Counted from the stretch's first letter, positions 7,301 through 14,360 are shown. The stretch is DNA of 25,062 nt from an uncultured Lachnospiraceae bacterium (GCA_902476645.1 CABSEG010000043.1:1-25062); one strand, 5' to 3'. The notes: a model not told the origin generated them from the letters alone. Program-made: numbers and translations.

Positions 7301-8725
7301 AACATTGCCAATTTTCATGTTGGTAGTCAGATCTGCCTCGGCGATATCCTGCTGCTCCTGAAAGCTTTCATAAGGCAGAAACACGCTGTCATCATAGGGG
7401 GATTCAAAAATCTCAAATTCTGCGATTCTGGCTCTCTGCCCGGAGGCCTCCCCCGTCTGCTCTGCCTCCTGAAAGGTGATTTTGATGTATCTGGCCTGTA
7501 TCGGCTGATCGAAGACTTTCTCCGTATAGTCTTCACTGTTTTCCGTGACCACATCCACTTCTTGATAGGAGACATCATCCTGACTGACGCTGACCGTATA
7601 CGCCTTGGTGTTAAAATGCTTTAAATCGCTTCTGGCCATTCCGATATGGTACATGATGTATTTTTGAAAATTTCGCACCTTTCCCAAATCAATCTTCAGC
7701 CACTGTTCTTCCGCCCCCTGGGCGCTTACCCATCCCTCTTCTGAATCGCTGATGGCGCCGTTAATGGCATGCTCAGGCACAAAGTTATCGTGATAGGAGC
7801 TGACTTCCACCGTAACATCCCCTTCTTGGGTCAGTGACTGATTGACCGGCTCTTCTTCATCAAAGACACTCTCGTCAGAGGCATCGGCAAAGATCTCAAA
7901 TTCCGCGATTCTGGCTCTCTCATTGGAATTCTGCTCTCCCTGTATGAAATCAATGCGCACGTACCTGGCCTGTACCGGTTTTTCAAACACACAGGAGGTC
8001 ACGCTTGCGGCATTATCCCTCACATAATCCACTTCCGTCCACTCCTGCCCATCCAGGCTGACGCTTACCTTATACTCTCTTGTATTATAATGCTGCAGAT
8101 CCTCTCTGGCCGCTCCCATGTGATACATGACATACTTTGCTATGGTCTTTTCCTGTCCCAGATCAATCTCAAACCAGTGAGGCTCCTCCCAGGCCTTGCT
8201 GGCCCATGCCTCTTCCTGGGCGCTGAGCACGCCATTCACTGCCAGCTCCGGAGCAAATGCGTCATGTACGCTGCTGGCCCTTACCGTCACGCCAGGCTCC
8301 AGCGTCAGTGATTTATTTTTATTGTCCTTTTTAATAGTCAGGCCCCCCAGCGCAATCTGCCGGATTGAACGGTCGTTCTCCTCAAAGGGGGCGCTTGTCA
8401 CCAGATCGCCTCCATTTATAAAATCTCCTTTTGAGATTAGATATGTTTTTTCTTTTTCATTTCCATAAGAAGTAACTCCCACATCTCCATTTCCCTGCAG
8501 TGCCGTCTGGGGTATCATATCCGTAACCGCCCCCTCATAATCGGGCTCATCCCAGATCCCCCCATAGGCCTCTAACTTTTTTTTCACGTTTACCCATGCT
8601 GCCCCGCTATTGCATTCGCTTTCTGCCTGAACTACAATACTACCCGGCATGTTTTGGCATGGTACGGACATTGTCATAATTCCCGTAAGCATTCCCGCCA
8701 CAAACCTTCCCCACTTTCTTTTCAT
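4355..8725 (-). CDS. Secreted multidomain GH95-like glycosidase with two discoidin, two FIVAR and a BspA-like LRR module
   Basis: A 1456-residue secreted protein with a signal peptide (cleavage near VQA, about residue 34). The N-terminal sandwich strand LQGNGDVGV (about 76-84) is followed at about 146-280 and 303-440 by two F5/8 type C domains, which contain the matching blocks RARIAEFEIF and are inserted into the N-terminal domain. The sandwich resumes near 455. The (alpha/alpha)6 core (about 630-1045) has WWEEYWMKS, YYYGSLYYMGC, DYHLNYNYMAPFYGMYSSNR and LLQSSNGIIKVFPNW, matching the downstream paralogue block by block. Two FIVAR three-helix domains (about 1140-1290) lead to a C-terminal LRR_5 (BspA-like) module (1295-1456) ending in a Lys-rich tail. 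There is no LPXTG motif. It probably acts outside the cell on a complex glycan; substrate unknown. First gene of a two-gene unit with 358-4325. Discoidin domains commonly bind galactose-type sugars, but no specificity can be read here. Confidence 0.82.
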   Translation of the reverse strand: MKRKWGRFVAGMLTGIMTMSVPCQNMPGSIVVQAESECNSGAAWVNVKKKLEAYGGIWDEPDYEGAVTDMIPQTALQGNGDVGVTSYGNEKEKTYLISKGDFINGGDLVTSAPFEENDRSIRQIALGGLTIKKDNKNKSLTLEPGVTVRASSVHDAFAPELAVNGVLSAQEEAWASKAWEEPHWFEIDLGQEKTIAKYVMYHMGAAREDLQHYNTREYKVSVSLDGQEWTEVDYVRDNAASVTSCVFEKPVQARYVRIDFIQGEQNSNERARIAEFEIFADASDESVFDEEEPVNQSLTQEGDVTVEVSSYHDNFVPEHAINGAISDSEEGWVSAQGAEEQWLKIDLGKVRNFQKYIMYHIGMARSDLKHFNTKAYTVSVSQDDVSYQEVDVVTENSEDYTEKVFDQPIQARYIKITFQEAEQTGEASGQRARIAEFEIFESPYDDSVFLPYESFQEQQDIAEADLTTNMKIGNVPVVINNWMAATENAMITAITSKGDKEVAVDASAWTKANGSVNFPTESGVSDSGVWASRSTYNAAKDNPESWTSKAVIHTKLLGDKEYSAKKNSDASSSLKFALEPGETVYLVTTVGGSGQTYNYLDELQGQEPLAEAEELAENYSALQDVEALRQDHEKWWEEYWMKSLIDIGDEEYHRYYYGSLYYMGCTVRNDTQAPGLYGIWVTTDMAKWNNDYHLNYNYMAPFYGMYSSNRMNVIDSVTQPILDYMPKAEQAAKEKLYEVNWDYVSSREDLADGIDGAVVYPVGLSAWGQASWEVNTSEKYLSQTLNAPFAASIFISYYNYSMDEEFLVEKAYPFVEKVAKFYEKWCEKEEKPDGTYQYNLYDGAHEGFFDKNTGVTIGMALNVYEFLIQNFDILQEKAGATQEQLQTWKDMYEHMAPIPVRYYEHGDFHGNVFALSEDGMIIRPESATVELEFIHPGERLSFDSDPEMLQVARNTIDAKNAANWDHWSSPNNTPKVFTKAIRVGYDPAYIMEKFRTYNLANMNKNFTISDWNHGIEKAGGIEFINNMLLQSSNGIIKVFPNWTGEDAKFYQLREKGAYLVSSELSQGEVSYIDVVSEAGKDVTIVCPWEFARVTDREGNPVKISYGTTENTQEKTITFEAEKGETYRIIKSQEEFPEYADLTGLEEAILQAEKIDRTLYTKASLSILDQAVEAGKKLLEEKPFAEGQEKVDEAVEKILDAIENLDALTKEEPVIQYANTDALAAAIRQAEAIQRTDYTEDSLAALDKIKETAKNLIASKPRKELQQTVDSVTNSLKKALENLVKVQVPPAKNTRHTVGSLIYRVTKSSERAGTVSVAGVAKKNASRVTVPSSVRIDGYKFRVTEIGKNAFKGNKKLKTVSIGNSVTVIREGAFANCQRLAKVTMGKNVRSIRKRAFYKDKKLASVIIKSGRLKKASTQAFKGISSKAVFKVPKKKMNAYKKILRRSGLGEKVKIKK

Positions 8726-8763
8726 GCAAGCCCTCTCTTTCTGTTCTTAAAAACATTTTTTCA

Positions 8764-8822
8764 TTATCAGTTTACCACATCTTTCTCTGATAATCAGTAA
8801 ATTTTTTAGTAAAAAATTACTG
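8764..8822 (-). promoter_or_regulatory. Inverted repeats upstream of the glycosidase pair
   Basis: The 187 bases between the ispD terminator and the glycosidase start are AT-rich and hold two symmetric elements. TTATCAG (8764-8770) and CTGATAA (8787-8793) are inverted 7-mers 16 bases apart, a size that could serve a dimeric regulator. Next to them, 8795-8822 forms a 12-bp hairpin with a single bulge (CAGTAA and TTTTTT arms, AGT loop). On the minus strand a -10-like GATAAT lies at the 8764 repeat, but no good -35 was found. Their role as operator or attenuator is inferred from position only. Confidence 0.35.
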
Positions 8823-8912
8823 GTTTTTTTATAATTTCTGCCAAAACGACTTCATTTTTTACATACATCAACTCTGATATCGGAACCTTTTCTATCTTTT
8901 ATGCATAAAAAT

Positions 8913-8935
8913 GCCAGCCTCATTCAGAGACTGGC
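8913..8935 (-). terminator. Rho-independent terminator after ispD
   Basis: Minus strand: GCCAGTCTC, loop TGAAT, GAGGCTGGC (9 pairs with one G-U), followed by ATTTTTAT. The hairpin overlaps the last codons and stop of ispD and closes the NUDIX-to-ispD gene cluster. Confidence 0.85.
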
Positions 8936-9616
8936 AAAAACTTCTGCACACGACAAATCTTCTGGAGTTGTAATCTTAATATTCTTATAGGAACCGCACA
9001 CCAGCTTTACCTTCATCTCCCCAAAGGTCTCCATTACCATGGCATCATCCGTGATGTTCACTTCCCCGTCTTTTGGTATCCTGTCATAGGCTTTGCGGAT
9101 TAATTCATAGGAGAATACCTGAGGCGTTTGGATGGCCCACACCAAATTCCGGTTTGGCGTATGTGCTGCAAATCCGTCCGTGTCGCTGATCTTTATAGTA
9201 TCTTTGACCGGCATTCCCACGGCACAGGCCTGGTATTTTGCAACCGCGTCATGGGCGCGCTGCAGCATTTCCTGATCGATAAAAGGTCTTGCCCCATCAT
9301 GAATATATACATAGGTACAATTTGAGATTGCCTTTAGCCCTTCGTAGACAGAACAGTACCGTTCTTTGCCTCCGGCTATCACGTTGGTCACCTTGTCAAA
9401 TCCATAGGGCTTTAAAATTTCCTTTTTGCAAAAATCCTGCTCCCCCTCCCCGGTTACCAACACAACCTCATCCATAAACGGACATCTCTGAAATTCGTTT
9501 AGTGAATAATACAATACCGGTTTACCTTGAAGCAGCAAATACTGTTTTTGCACCTCGGACTTCATTCTGGTGCCCCTGCCCGCTGCCAGTACAATGGCCA
9601 CATTCCGCTCTCTCAT
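8924..9616 (-). CDS. ispD: 2-C-methyl-D-erythritol 4-phosphate cytidylyltransferase
   Basis: Cytosolic enzyme of the MEP isoprenoid pathway; it joins CTP and 2-C-methyl-D-erythritol 4-phosphate to give CDP-ME. The sequence shows the family blocks in order: nucleotide loop VLAAGRGTRM, KQYLLLQGKPVLYYSL, the core motif HDGARPF, TPNR, QTPQVF, TDDAMVME and the closing NIKITTPEDL. About 231 residues, normal for the family. Three ATG codons in a row at 9622, 9619 and 9616 overlap the tsaD stop. The ribosome binding site GGGGGAG is best spaced for 9616, so that start is used, but 9622 is possible. A longer frame back to 9664 would add residues with no family counterpart. Translation is probably coupled to tsaD. 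A terminator overlaps its 3' end. Confidence 0.95.
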   Translation of the reverse strand: MRERNVAIVLAAGRGTRMKSEVQKQYLLLQGKPVLYYSLNEFQRCPFMDEVVLVTGEGEQDFCKKEILKPYGFDKVTNVIAGGKERYCSVYEGLKAISNCTYVYIHDGARPFIDQEMLQRAHDAVAKYQACAVGMPVKDTIKISDTDGFAAHTPNRNLVWAIQTPQVFSYELIRKAYDRIPKDGEVNITDDAMVMETFGEMKVKLVCGSYKNIKITTPEDLSCAEVFASL

Positions 9617-9618
9617 CA

Positions 9619-10647
9619 TCATCGCTCCCCCAACTTCAAATTCGGCACGGCGTTTAAGTCCCATCCATGCCTTGTCCCTGCCAAATATTCATAATATCCT
9701 GCTGCCCCGATCATGGCTGCATTATCCGTACAGAAAATGGGGGAGGGGTGATAAAACTGTATTTTATTCCGATCACAGGCTTCCTGCATGGCCGCCCTCA
9801 GGGAAGAGTTGGATGCAACGCCTCCGGCAATGGCCAGTTTATCATAGCCAAACTCTTTTACGGCTTTCATAGCATGCTCCACCAGGACATCGATCACCGC
9901 CATCTGAAAGGAGGCCGCCACATCCGCCGCCACGATGGGCTCATGTTTCATTTTGCATCCGTTCAGATAATTGAGCACGGCAGACTTTAAACCGCTGAAG
10001 CTAAAATCGTAGGGGGCATCTGCCACATGGGCCTTTGGAAAACGGATGGCCTGGGCATTTCCTTCCCTGGAGAGCTTGTCAATCTTCGGTCCTCCCGGAT
10101 ACCCCAATCCTATGGCCCTGGCCACCTTGTCAAAGGCCTCTCCTGCCGCGTCATCTCTGGTTTTTCCTATAATCTCATACCTTCCGTAATCTTTCACCAC
10201 CACCAAATGGGTATGTCCCCCGGACACCACCAGGCAAACAAAGGGTGGCTCCAGATTCGGATTTTCAATATAGTTCGCCGATATATGCCCTTCAATATGA
10301 TGAACGCCAATAAGCGGAAGCTTCCTGGCATAGCAGATGGCCTTGGCTTCCGCCACGCCCACTAAAAGCGCTCCCACCAGACCGGGACCATAAGTTACGG
10401 CCACCGCATCTAAATCATCTAATCCCACTTTGGCCTCTGCCAGAGCTTCCTCGATCACCTGATTGATCTTTTCAATGTGCTTCCTGGATGCAATCTCCGG
10501 CACCACTCCTCCATAAAGCTTGTGCAGCTCGATCTGGGAGGAGATCACGTTGGAGAGGACGCATCTGCCATTTTTTATCACCGCTGCTGCCGTCTCATCA
10601 CAGGAGCTTTCGATTCCCAATATTAATATTTCTTTTTTATCTTCCAT
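9619..10647 (-). CDS. tsaD: tRNA N6-adenosine threonylcarbamoyltransferase TsaD
   Basis: Catalytic subunit that transfers the threonylcarbamoyl group from TC-AMP to A37 of ANN-decoding tRNAs (t6A), working with TsaB and TsaE, which are encoded in the same cluster. An ASKHA-fold protein of 342 residues, normal length. Visible motifs are the N-terminal IESSCDETAAA, the metal-binding HHIEGH, the nucleotide segment VVSGGHTHLV and the C-terminal TDNAAMIG with the metal-ligand Asp. The start is the ATG at 10647, four bases after GGAGG. A GTG four codons further upstream lies inside the ribosome binding site region and is rejected. The stop overlaps the start of ispD. rnz lies 45 bases upstream. Confidence 0.96.
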   Translation of the reverse strand: MEDKKEILILGIESSCDETAAAVIKNGRCVLSNVISSQIELHKLYGGVVPEIASRKHIEKINQVIEEALAEAKVGLDDLDAVAVTYGPGLVGALLVGVAEAKAICYARKLPLIGVHHIEGHISANYIENPNLEPPFVCLVVSGGHTHLVVVKDYGRYEIIGKTRDDAAGEAFDKVARAIGLGYPGGPKIDKLSREGNAQAIRFPKAHVADAPYDFSFSGLKSAVLNYLNGCKMKHEPIVAADVAASFQMAVIDVLVEHAMKAVKEFGYDKLAIAGGVASNSSLRAAMQEACDRNKIQFYHPSPIFCTDNAAMIGAAGYYEYLAGTRHGWDLNAVPNLKLGER

Positions 10648-10692
10648 ACTTCCTCCCACCTGCCCTGCGCACCCTGGCAGACAGCTTCTCTC

Positions 10693-11604
10693 TCATGCTT
10701 CTTCAAAGGCCAGCTCTACGGATTTTCCGTCTTTTCCCGGATAAGTATTAGGAAAAATCTCTCTGGTCTCCTCAAGAAAGGCCTCCGGGTATACCAAAGA
10801 AGGGCTGTAATGCGTCAACCACAGTTCCTTTACCTGGGCCTCCTTTGCCAGTTTCGCCGCTTCTTTAAAGGTCATATGCTTATATTCTCTGGCCTTTTGC
10901 TCTTTCTGCGCCTCCCCGTACATCCCCTCGCAGATAAAAAGATCTGACAGCCGGGCGTTGTCCGCAATCGACTGGGTCGGCCTGGTATCTGTACAGTAGG
11001 TCAGCTTGATGCCCTTTCTGGCAGGCCCCAAAACCATATCCGGCGTGTAGATTTTGCCTTCCTCCTCGATCACCTTTCCCTTTTGAAGCGGATTCCAGTA
11101 CTTAAGAGGAATCTGTGCCGCCTTGGCCCTCTGAGCGTCAAATCTTCCGACCCGGTCGATCTCTATGGTATAGCCATAGCAGGTCACGTTATGGTTTACG
11201 CGAAAGGCTTTCAGACGATAGCCTTCCATTTGGATGACTTCCTCAGGTCCCTGAAACTCCAAAAATTTCAGTTCAAAGGGCAGCTCCGGCGCTATGACTC
11301 TCAGCGCGTTAACCACTCTTTCCAGTCCCTTGGGCCCGATTAAGGTCAAGGGCTCGTGGCGCTCCGCATTTCCCATGCTTAAGAGCAATCCCGGCAATCC
11401 GCTGATATGATCTCCATGAAAATGTGTGAAGCAGATCACATCAATGGGTTTAAAGCTCCATCCTTTTTCCTTAATGGCGATCTGCGTTCCCTCCCCGCAA
11501 TCGATCAGAATACTGCTGCCCTGATAGCGCATCATCAGTGCCGTCAGCCATCTTCTCGGAAGAGGCATCATGCCTCCCGTGCCTAATAAACATACGTCTA
11601 ACAT
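10693..11604 (-). CDS. rnz: Ribonuclease Z (tRNA 3' processing endonuclease)
   Basis: Metallo-beta-lactamase-fold zinc endonuclease that cuts tRNA precursors after the discriminator base. 303 residues, the usual length of the short bacterial form. The zinc motif HFHGDHISG is clear; other ligands are the DCGEGTQ region, the Asp in YCTDTRPTQ, and LTHYSPS near the C terminus. The start MLDVCLLGTGGMMPLP matches the family N terminus, and GAGGT lies just upstream. It has its own promoter at 11657-11685 with a leader of about 45 bases, so it can be expressed apart from rimI and tsaB. tsaD and ispD follow closely and are probably cotranscribed with it. Confidence 0.95.
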   Translation of the reverse strand: MLDVCLLGTGGMMPLPRRWLTALMMRYQGSSILIDCGEGTQIAIKEKGWSFKPIDVICFTHFHGDHISGLPGLLLSMGNAERHEPLTLIGPKGLERVVNALRVIAPELPFELKFLEFQGPEEVIQMEGYRLKAFRVNHNVTCYGYTIEIDRVGRFDAQRAKAAQIPLKYWNPLQKGKVIEEEGKIYTPDMVLGPARKGIKLTYCTDTRPTQSIADNARLSDLFICEGMYGEAQKEQKAREYKHMTFKEAAKLAKEAQVKELWLTHYSPSLVYPEAFLEETREIFPNTYPGKDGKSVELAFEEA

Positions 11605-11656
11605 TCTCTACCTCACGTTCTGTAGGATGATCCGATCCATTTTCTCTAATCGGTTT

Positions 11657-11685
11657 ATTTTAGCACACAAAAAGGAGCCTGACAA
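11657..11685 (-). promoter_or_regulatory. Promoter of the rnz-tsaD-ispD segment
   Basis: Minus strand: -35 TTGTCA (11685-11680), a 17-base spacer and -10 TAAAAT (11662-11657) preceded by TGC, an extended -10. It lies between the small Cys-rich gene and rnz, so the last three genes can be transcribed independently of the NUDIX promoter. Confidence 0.7.
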
Positions 11686-11725
11686 GTCAGACCCCCCAAA
11701 GCTTTCGGGATACCCTGTTTTCTTT

Positions 11726-11950
11726 CTACAAAAGCTCCTTTTCTTCCTCTATCTGCACAGGGATGGCAAAACCCTGAATCATTTTTTCATAGCAGTTTTC
11801 ACACAAATCAAAAGAATGCTTTTGCGTATCCTTTTTTGAAAAATAGCCCCAGCTTTTTTCCACGTGGAGCACATCTTCCTTTAGGATTTCCCCCTGTTTA
11901 TCTATTTTTCTGCCGCAGCCATTGCAGTAGATATCTGTATTTTTGCGCAT
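11726..11950 (-). CDS. Small Cys-rich (zinc-ribbon-like) protein of unknown function
   Basis: A 74-residue protein with two CxxC pairs, CNGCGRKI (residues 9-16) and CENCYEKM (50-57), spaced as in a single zinc-ribbon site that would bind one zinc ion. There is no signal peptide or membrane segment, so it is probably cytoplasmic. GGGAGGAG stands five bases before the ATG. It lies between rimI and rnz in a run of tRNA-related genes, which hints at an RNA or ribosome-linked role, but nothing in the sequence proves that. A -10-like TATAAT lies upstream at 12021-12016 without a good -35. A 6-bp hairpin at 11992-12006 in its leader has no T tract. No known named family was recognised. Confidence 0.75.
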   Translation of the reverse strand: MRKNTDIYCNGCGRKIDKQGEILKEDVLHVEKSWGYFSKKDTQKHSFDLCENCYEKMIQGFAIPVQIEEEKELL

Positions 11951-12061
11951 ATACTCCTCCCGTACCCTACGTATTTTTTCAGCTTCTATGAGGCAGAAAC
12001 TCTGCCGCCTGAACCATTATACTGAAAAAACAGTCCGAAAGATAGTGGAAATCCCAGGCAA

Positions 12062-12499
12062 TCAGCTCCGCTTCCACATGATCACTCCATGCTCTGTCGG
12101 TTTTTCATAAAAGTTTCTGCGAAGCCCCTCTTCTACAAAGCCGAGCTTTTGGTATAATCCTCTGGCCGCCAGATTGCTTTCCCGAACCTCCAGGGTGATC
12201 TGACTTACCCCTCTATTCTTTGCCAAAAGAAGCAGATGTCTTAACATAGACTGGGCCACATGCCTTCTTCTGCAGGATGCATCCACCGCCACATGGGTGA
12301 TATCTCCCTCATCCAGAATTTGCATCAAACCACAGTACCCGACCACCCGGCCATCTTTCTCAGCCACCAGGTAGATGGTATCCCCCCTGCTTAAAGTACT
12401 TTGGAAACTTTGATAAGACCAGGGCGTAGAAAACAATTCTTGCTCCAGTTTTGCCACCTGTTCCAGGTCTTCCCCGGTCATCTCTCTAATGCTCACCAT
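12062..12499 (-). CDS. rimI: Ribosomal protein S18-alanine N-acetyltransferase-like GNAT enzyme
   Basis: GNAT-fold acetyltransferase of 145 residues, the usual RimI length. RimI acetylates the N-terminal alanine of ribosomal protein S18 in E. coli; clostridial members may have wider substrates. Family features are IREMTGEDLEQVAKLE at the start, FSTPWS, the acetyl-CoA loop region around DASCRRRHVAQSML, and the block LEVRESNLAARGLYQKLGF. The acetyl-CoA loop reads RRRHVA, a variant of the standard R/QxxGxG/A. The segment after NFYEKP reads TEHGVIMW where many family members have an ED-A-M pattern. The gene overlaps the end of tsaB by 14 bases, so it is translationally coupled in the common tsaE-tsaB-rimI order. 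Confidence 0.92.
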   Translation of the reverse strand: MVSIREMTGEDLEQVAKLEQELFSTPWSYQSFQSTLSRGDTIYLVAEKDGRVVGYCGLMQILDEGDITHVAVDASCRRRHVAQSMLRHLLLLAKNRGVSQITLEVRESNLAARGLYQKLGFVEEGLRRNFYEKPTEHGVIMWKRS

Positions 12500-13193
12500 G
12501 CTTTTTTGCCCTTTCCCTTTCGGCCTGAGACATTCTTAAATATTCTGGCTGATGTTCTCTGGCAGACTCTGCTTTCCCTTCTGCCAGATACTGCTCTCCC
12601 AACACGGCAACTGCTGCCGCCCTTTGTTTATTCATATGTGCCGGCGCATACTGGTGCTTCACCTGAAGCAAGGATTCCAGTAACTGGTAATATACCGGCA
12701 CACCGTCTCCCAAAAGGATCACTTCCCGTCCCAGATTGTTAAGCTGCGTGGCCAATTCCTCCACCGATTCCGGCGCCTGGGGAATCAGAGCCTTCAGGCG
12801 CCTGCCCACGAACTCATACACACCTGTATAGACCTGACTGCGTCTGGCATCCATCATGGGACAAACCAGCTTATCCGTTCCATATAGATTGTATGCCAGG
12901 CCATCTACTGTGGGAACAGAAATTATGGGCTTATCCAATGCCAGGCCCAGGCCTTTGGCTGTTGCGGAACCGATCCTTAGGCCGGTAAAAGAACCTGGCC
13001 CGGCTGCAACGGCAATGGCGTCGATGGTCTTTAAGTCCAGTTCGATCATGGTTCCGATGGCATCCAGCATGGGAAGCAGGGTCTGAGAGTGAGTCTTTTT
13101 ATAGTTCACTGTATACTCCGCCAACATATTTTCATCCTCCACCACTGCAACGGAAGCTACCAGACCTGAACTGTCAATTCCTAATATTTTCAT
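12486..13193 (-). CDS. tsaB: tRNA threonylcarbamoyladenosine biosynthesis protein TsaB
   Basis: Scaffold and activating partner of TsaD in t6A synthesis; an ASKHA-fold paralogue of TsaD that lacks its metal site. 235 residues, normal. Visible are the N-terminal ILGIDSSGLVASVAVVED, KKTHSQTLLPM, the strongly conserved AAGPGSFTGLRIG and the switch segment MMDARRSQVYTGVYEF. It overlaps tsaE by 20 bases at its start and rimI by 14 bases at its end, consistent with coupled translation. The ribosome binding site GAGGGAGAAG lies inside the end of tsaE. Confidence 0.96.
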   Translation of the reverse strand: MKILGIDSSGLVASVAVVEDENMLAEYTVNYKKTHSQTLLPMLDAIGTMIELDLKTIDAIAVAAGPGSFTGLRIGSATAKGLGLALDKPIISVPTVDGLAYNLYGTDKLVCPMMDARRSQVYTGVYEFVGRRLKALIPQAPESVEELATQLNNLGREVILLGDGVPVYYQLLESLLQVKHQYAPAHMNKQRAAAVAVLGEQYLAEGKAESAREHQPEYLRMSQAERERAKKHGEH

Positions 13194-13623
13194 TTTCTTC
13201 TCCCTCGCCTATGGTAACCATTCGGTAATCAAACCCTTTGCTAAGTTCTTTTTCTATTTTTATGGGAATGGCATCTTCCGGTATCAGCTCCTGAATCAGA
13301 TTCGCCCATTCGACCAGACAGACACCTTCTCCAAAAAAATAATCCTCATACCCGATCTCGTCCATCTCCTCCACATCTCCGATCCGATACACGTCAAAAT
13401 GATAAAACGGAAGTCTCCCTTCCTCATATATCTGCACGATGGTAAAGGTGGGACTGTTCACTGCCTCTTGTATCCCAAGTCCTTTGGCCATTCCCTGAGT
13501 AAATACCGTTTTTCCCACACCCAGCTCTCCCTCCAGTGTGTAGATCTGTCCGGGCTTTGCCTTCCTTCCCAGGGACTCTCCCAGGGCAAAGGTCTCCTGG
13601 GCTGATCTGGTTTCTATCCTCAT
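13174..13623 (-). CDS. tsaE: tRNA threonylcarbamoyladenosine biosynthesis ATPase TsaE
   Basis: P-loop ATPase that binds the TsaB-TsaD dimer and is needed for repeated t6A catalysis. 149 residues, the usual size. The Walker A motif is GELGVGKT, followed by the conserved NSPTFTIVQIYE, HFDVYRI and VEWAN segments that mark the family. It is the first of the three tsa genes in the cluster, 36 bases after the NUDIX gene, and its last 20 bases overlap tsaB. The fourth t6A enzyme, TsaC/Sua5, is not in the window. Confidence 0.96.
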   Translation of the reverse strand: MRIETRSAQETFALGESLGRKAKPGQIYTLEGELGVGKTVFTQGMAKGLGIQEAVNSPTFTIVQIYEEGRLPFYHFDVYRIGDVEEMDEIGYEDYFFGEGVCLVEWANLIQELIPEDAIPIKIEKELSKGFDYRMVTIGEGEENENIRN

Positions 13624-13659
13624 TCCTGCTCTCCTCTCTTTACTGTCACCGGATATTCC

Positions 13660-14286
13660 TCAGCGGGAGTTGGATGGGCCCTGCAAAAAGGCAAAGGGAT
13701 CCGGATCATTTACAAAATGCATCAGCATGTAAGCGCACATAATAGCTATTCTCTCTTCCTTTAAGATGCGCATAACCTCCTGCCGGTCCGCTAAAATTAC
13801 TTCAATCTCTTCATTTGGCTCCAGGCCGGATGCGCTGATCTCTCCCGTGGCATAGCCGTAAACAGTGGCACAGCATTCATCTGTCATCCCAATGGTGGTA
13901 AAGTAAGGCTTCTCATACATGGCATCTACCTGGAGCGGATGAAACGTCAGTCCCGTTTCCTCTTTCATCTCCCGGATTCCCGCTTCCCTGAAATTTTCCC
14001 CTGCATCCACAAGCCCCGCCGGAAATTCATAAATATAGTCGTCAATGGAATAGCGGTATTGCCGCACCAGAATCACTTTGTCCTTCTCTTCTCCATAAAG
14101 GCTGTAGATAATCACCCCGTCCGGCGCCTGCCAATCCTTTGTCTTCAATTTTAACTGTTCCACCTCTTTTGCCCTGGAAGCCACGAAATAATCGACTTTT
14201 CCTCCCAGCTTATTGGTGGCATCTAATTCATACAGATTCAGATGTCTGCTATCGGTCAGTTTGGTGATATGATGTATCTTTTTCAT
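13660..14286 (-). CDS. NUDIX hydrolase, ADP-ribose pyrophosphatase type
   Basis: Cytosolic NUDIX hydrolase, probably cleaving ADP-ribose or related nucleoside-diphosphate sugars. The full NUDIX box GLVDAGENFREAGIREMKEETGL is split here as GLVDAGE (G-x5-E), seven residues, then REMKEETGL; all metal-binding Glu residues are present. The preceding VRQYRYSIDDYIYEFPAG matches ADP-ribose pyrophosphatases. The chosen start is the ATG at 14286 (MKKIHHITKL), six bases after GGAGG; the open frame continues upstream through the promoter and is not used. About 208 residues. First gene of the cluster, with a good extended -10 promoter just upstream. Exact substrate is inferred from subfamily resemblance only. 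Confidence 0.9.
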   Translation of the reverse strand: MKKIHHITKLTDSRHLNLYELDATNKLGGKVDYFVASRAKEVEQLKLKTKDWQAPDGVIIYSLYGEEKDKVILVRQYRYSIDDYIYEFPAGLVDAGENFREAGIREMKEETGLTFHPLQVDAMYEKPYFTTIGMTDECCATVYGYATGEISASGLEPNEEIEVILADRQEVMRILKEERIAIMCAYMLMHFVNDPDPFAFLQGPSNSR

Positions 14287-14319
14287 ACGCCGCCTCCATG
14301 TCTTTTTGACTTCGCTTCG

Positions 14320-14348
14320 ATTATAGCAGAACCACTCTGTTAAGTCCA
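14320..14348 (-). promoter_or_regulatory. Promoter of the NUDIX-tsaE-tsaB-rimI cluster
   Basis: Minus strand: -35 TGGACT (14348-14343, 4 of 6 consensus bases), a 17-base spacer and consensus -10 TATAAT (14325-14320) with TG one base before it (extended -10). It lies 34 bases before the NUDIX ATG and directly after the ribU terminator. Confidence 0.75.
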
Positions 14349-14360
14349 CCGAAATGCGTA

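Noticed and set aside
9623..9664. Longer N terminus for ispD starting at 9664
   Set aside because: The extra residues lie inside tsaD, are not IspD-like, and the tsaD stop with three ATG codons gives a well-spaced coupled start.
11992..12006. GGCAGA/TCTGCC hairpin as a terminator between rimI and the small Cys-rich gene
   Set aside because: Only six pairs and no T tract on the minus strand.
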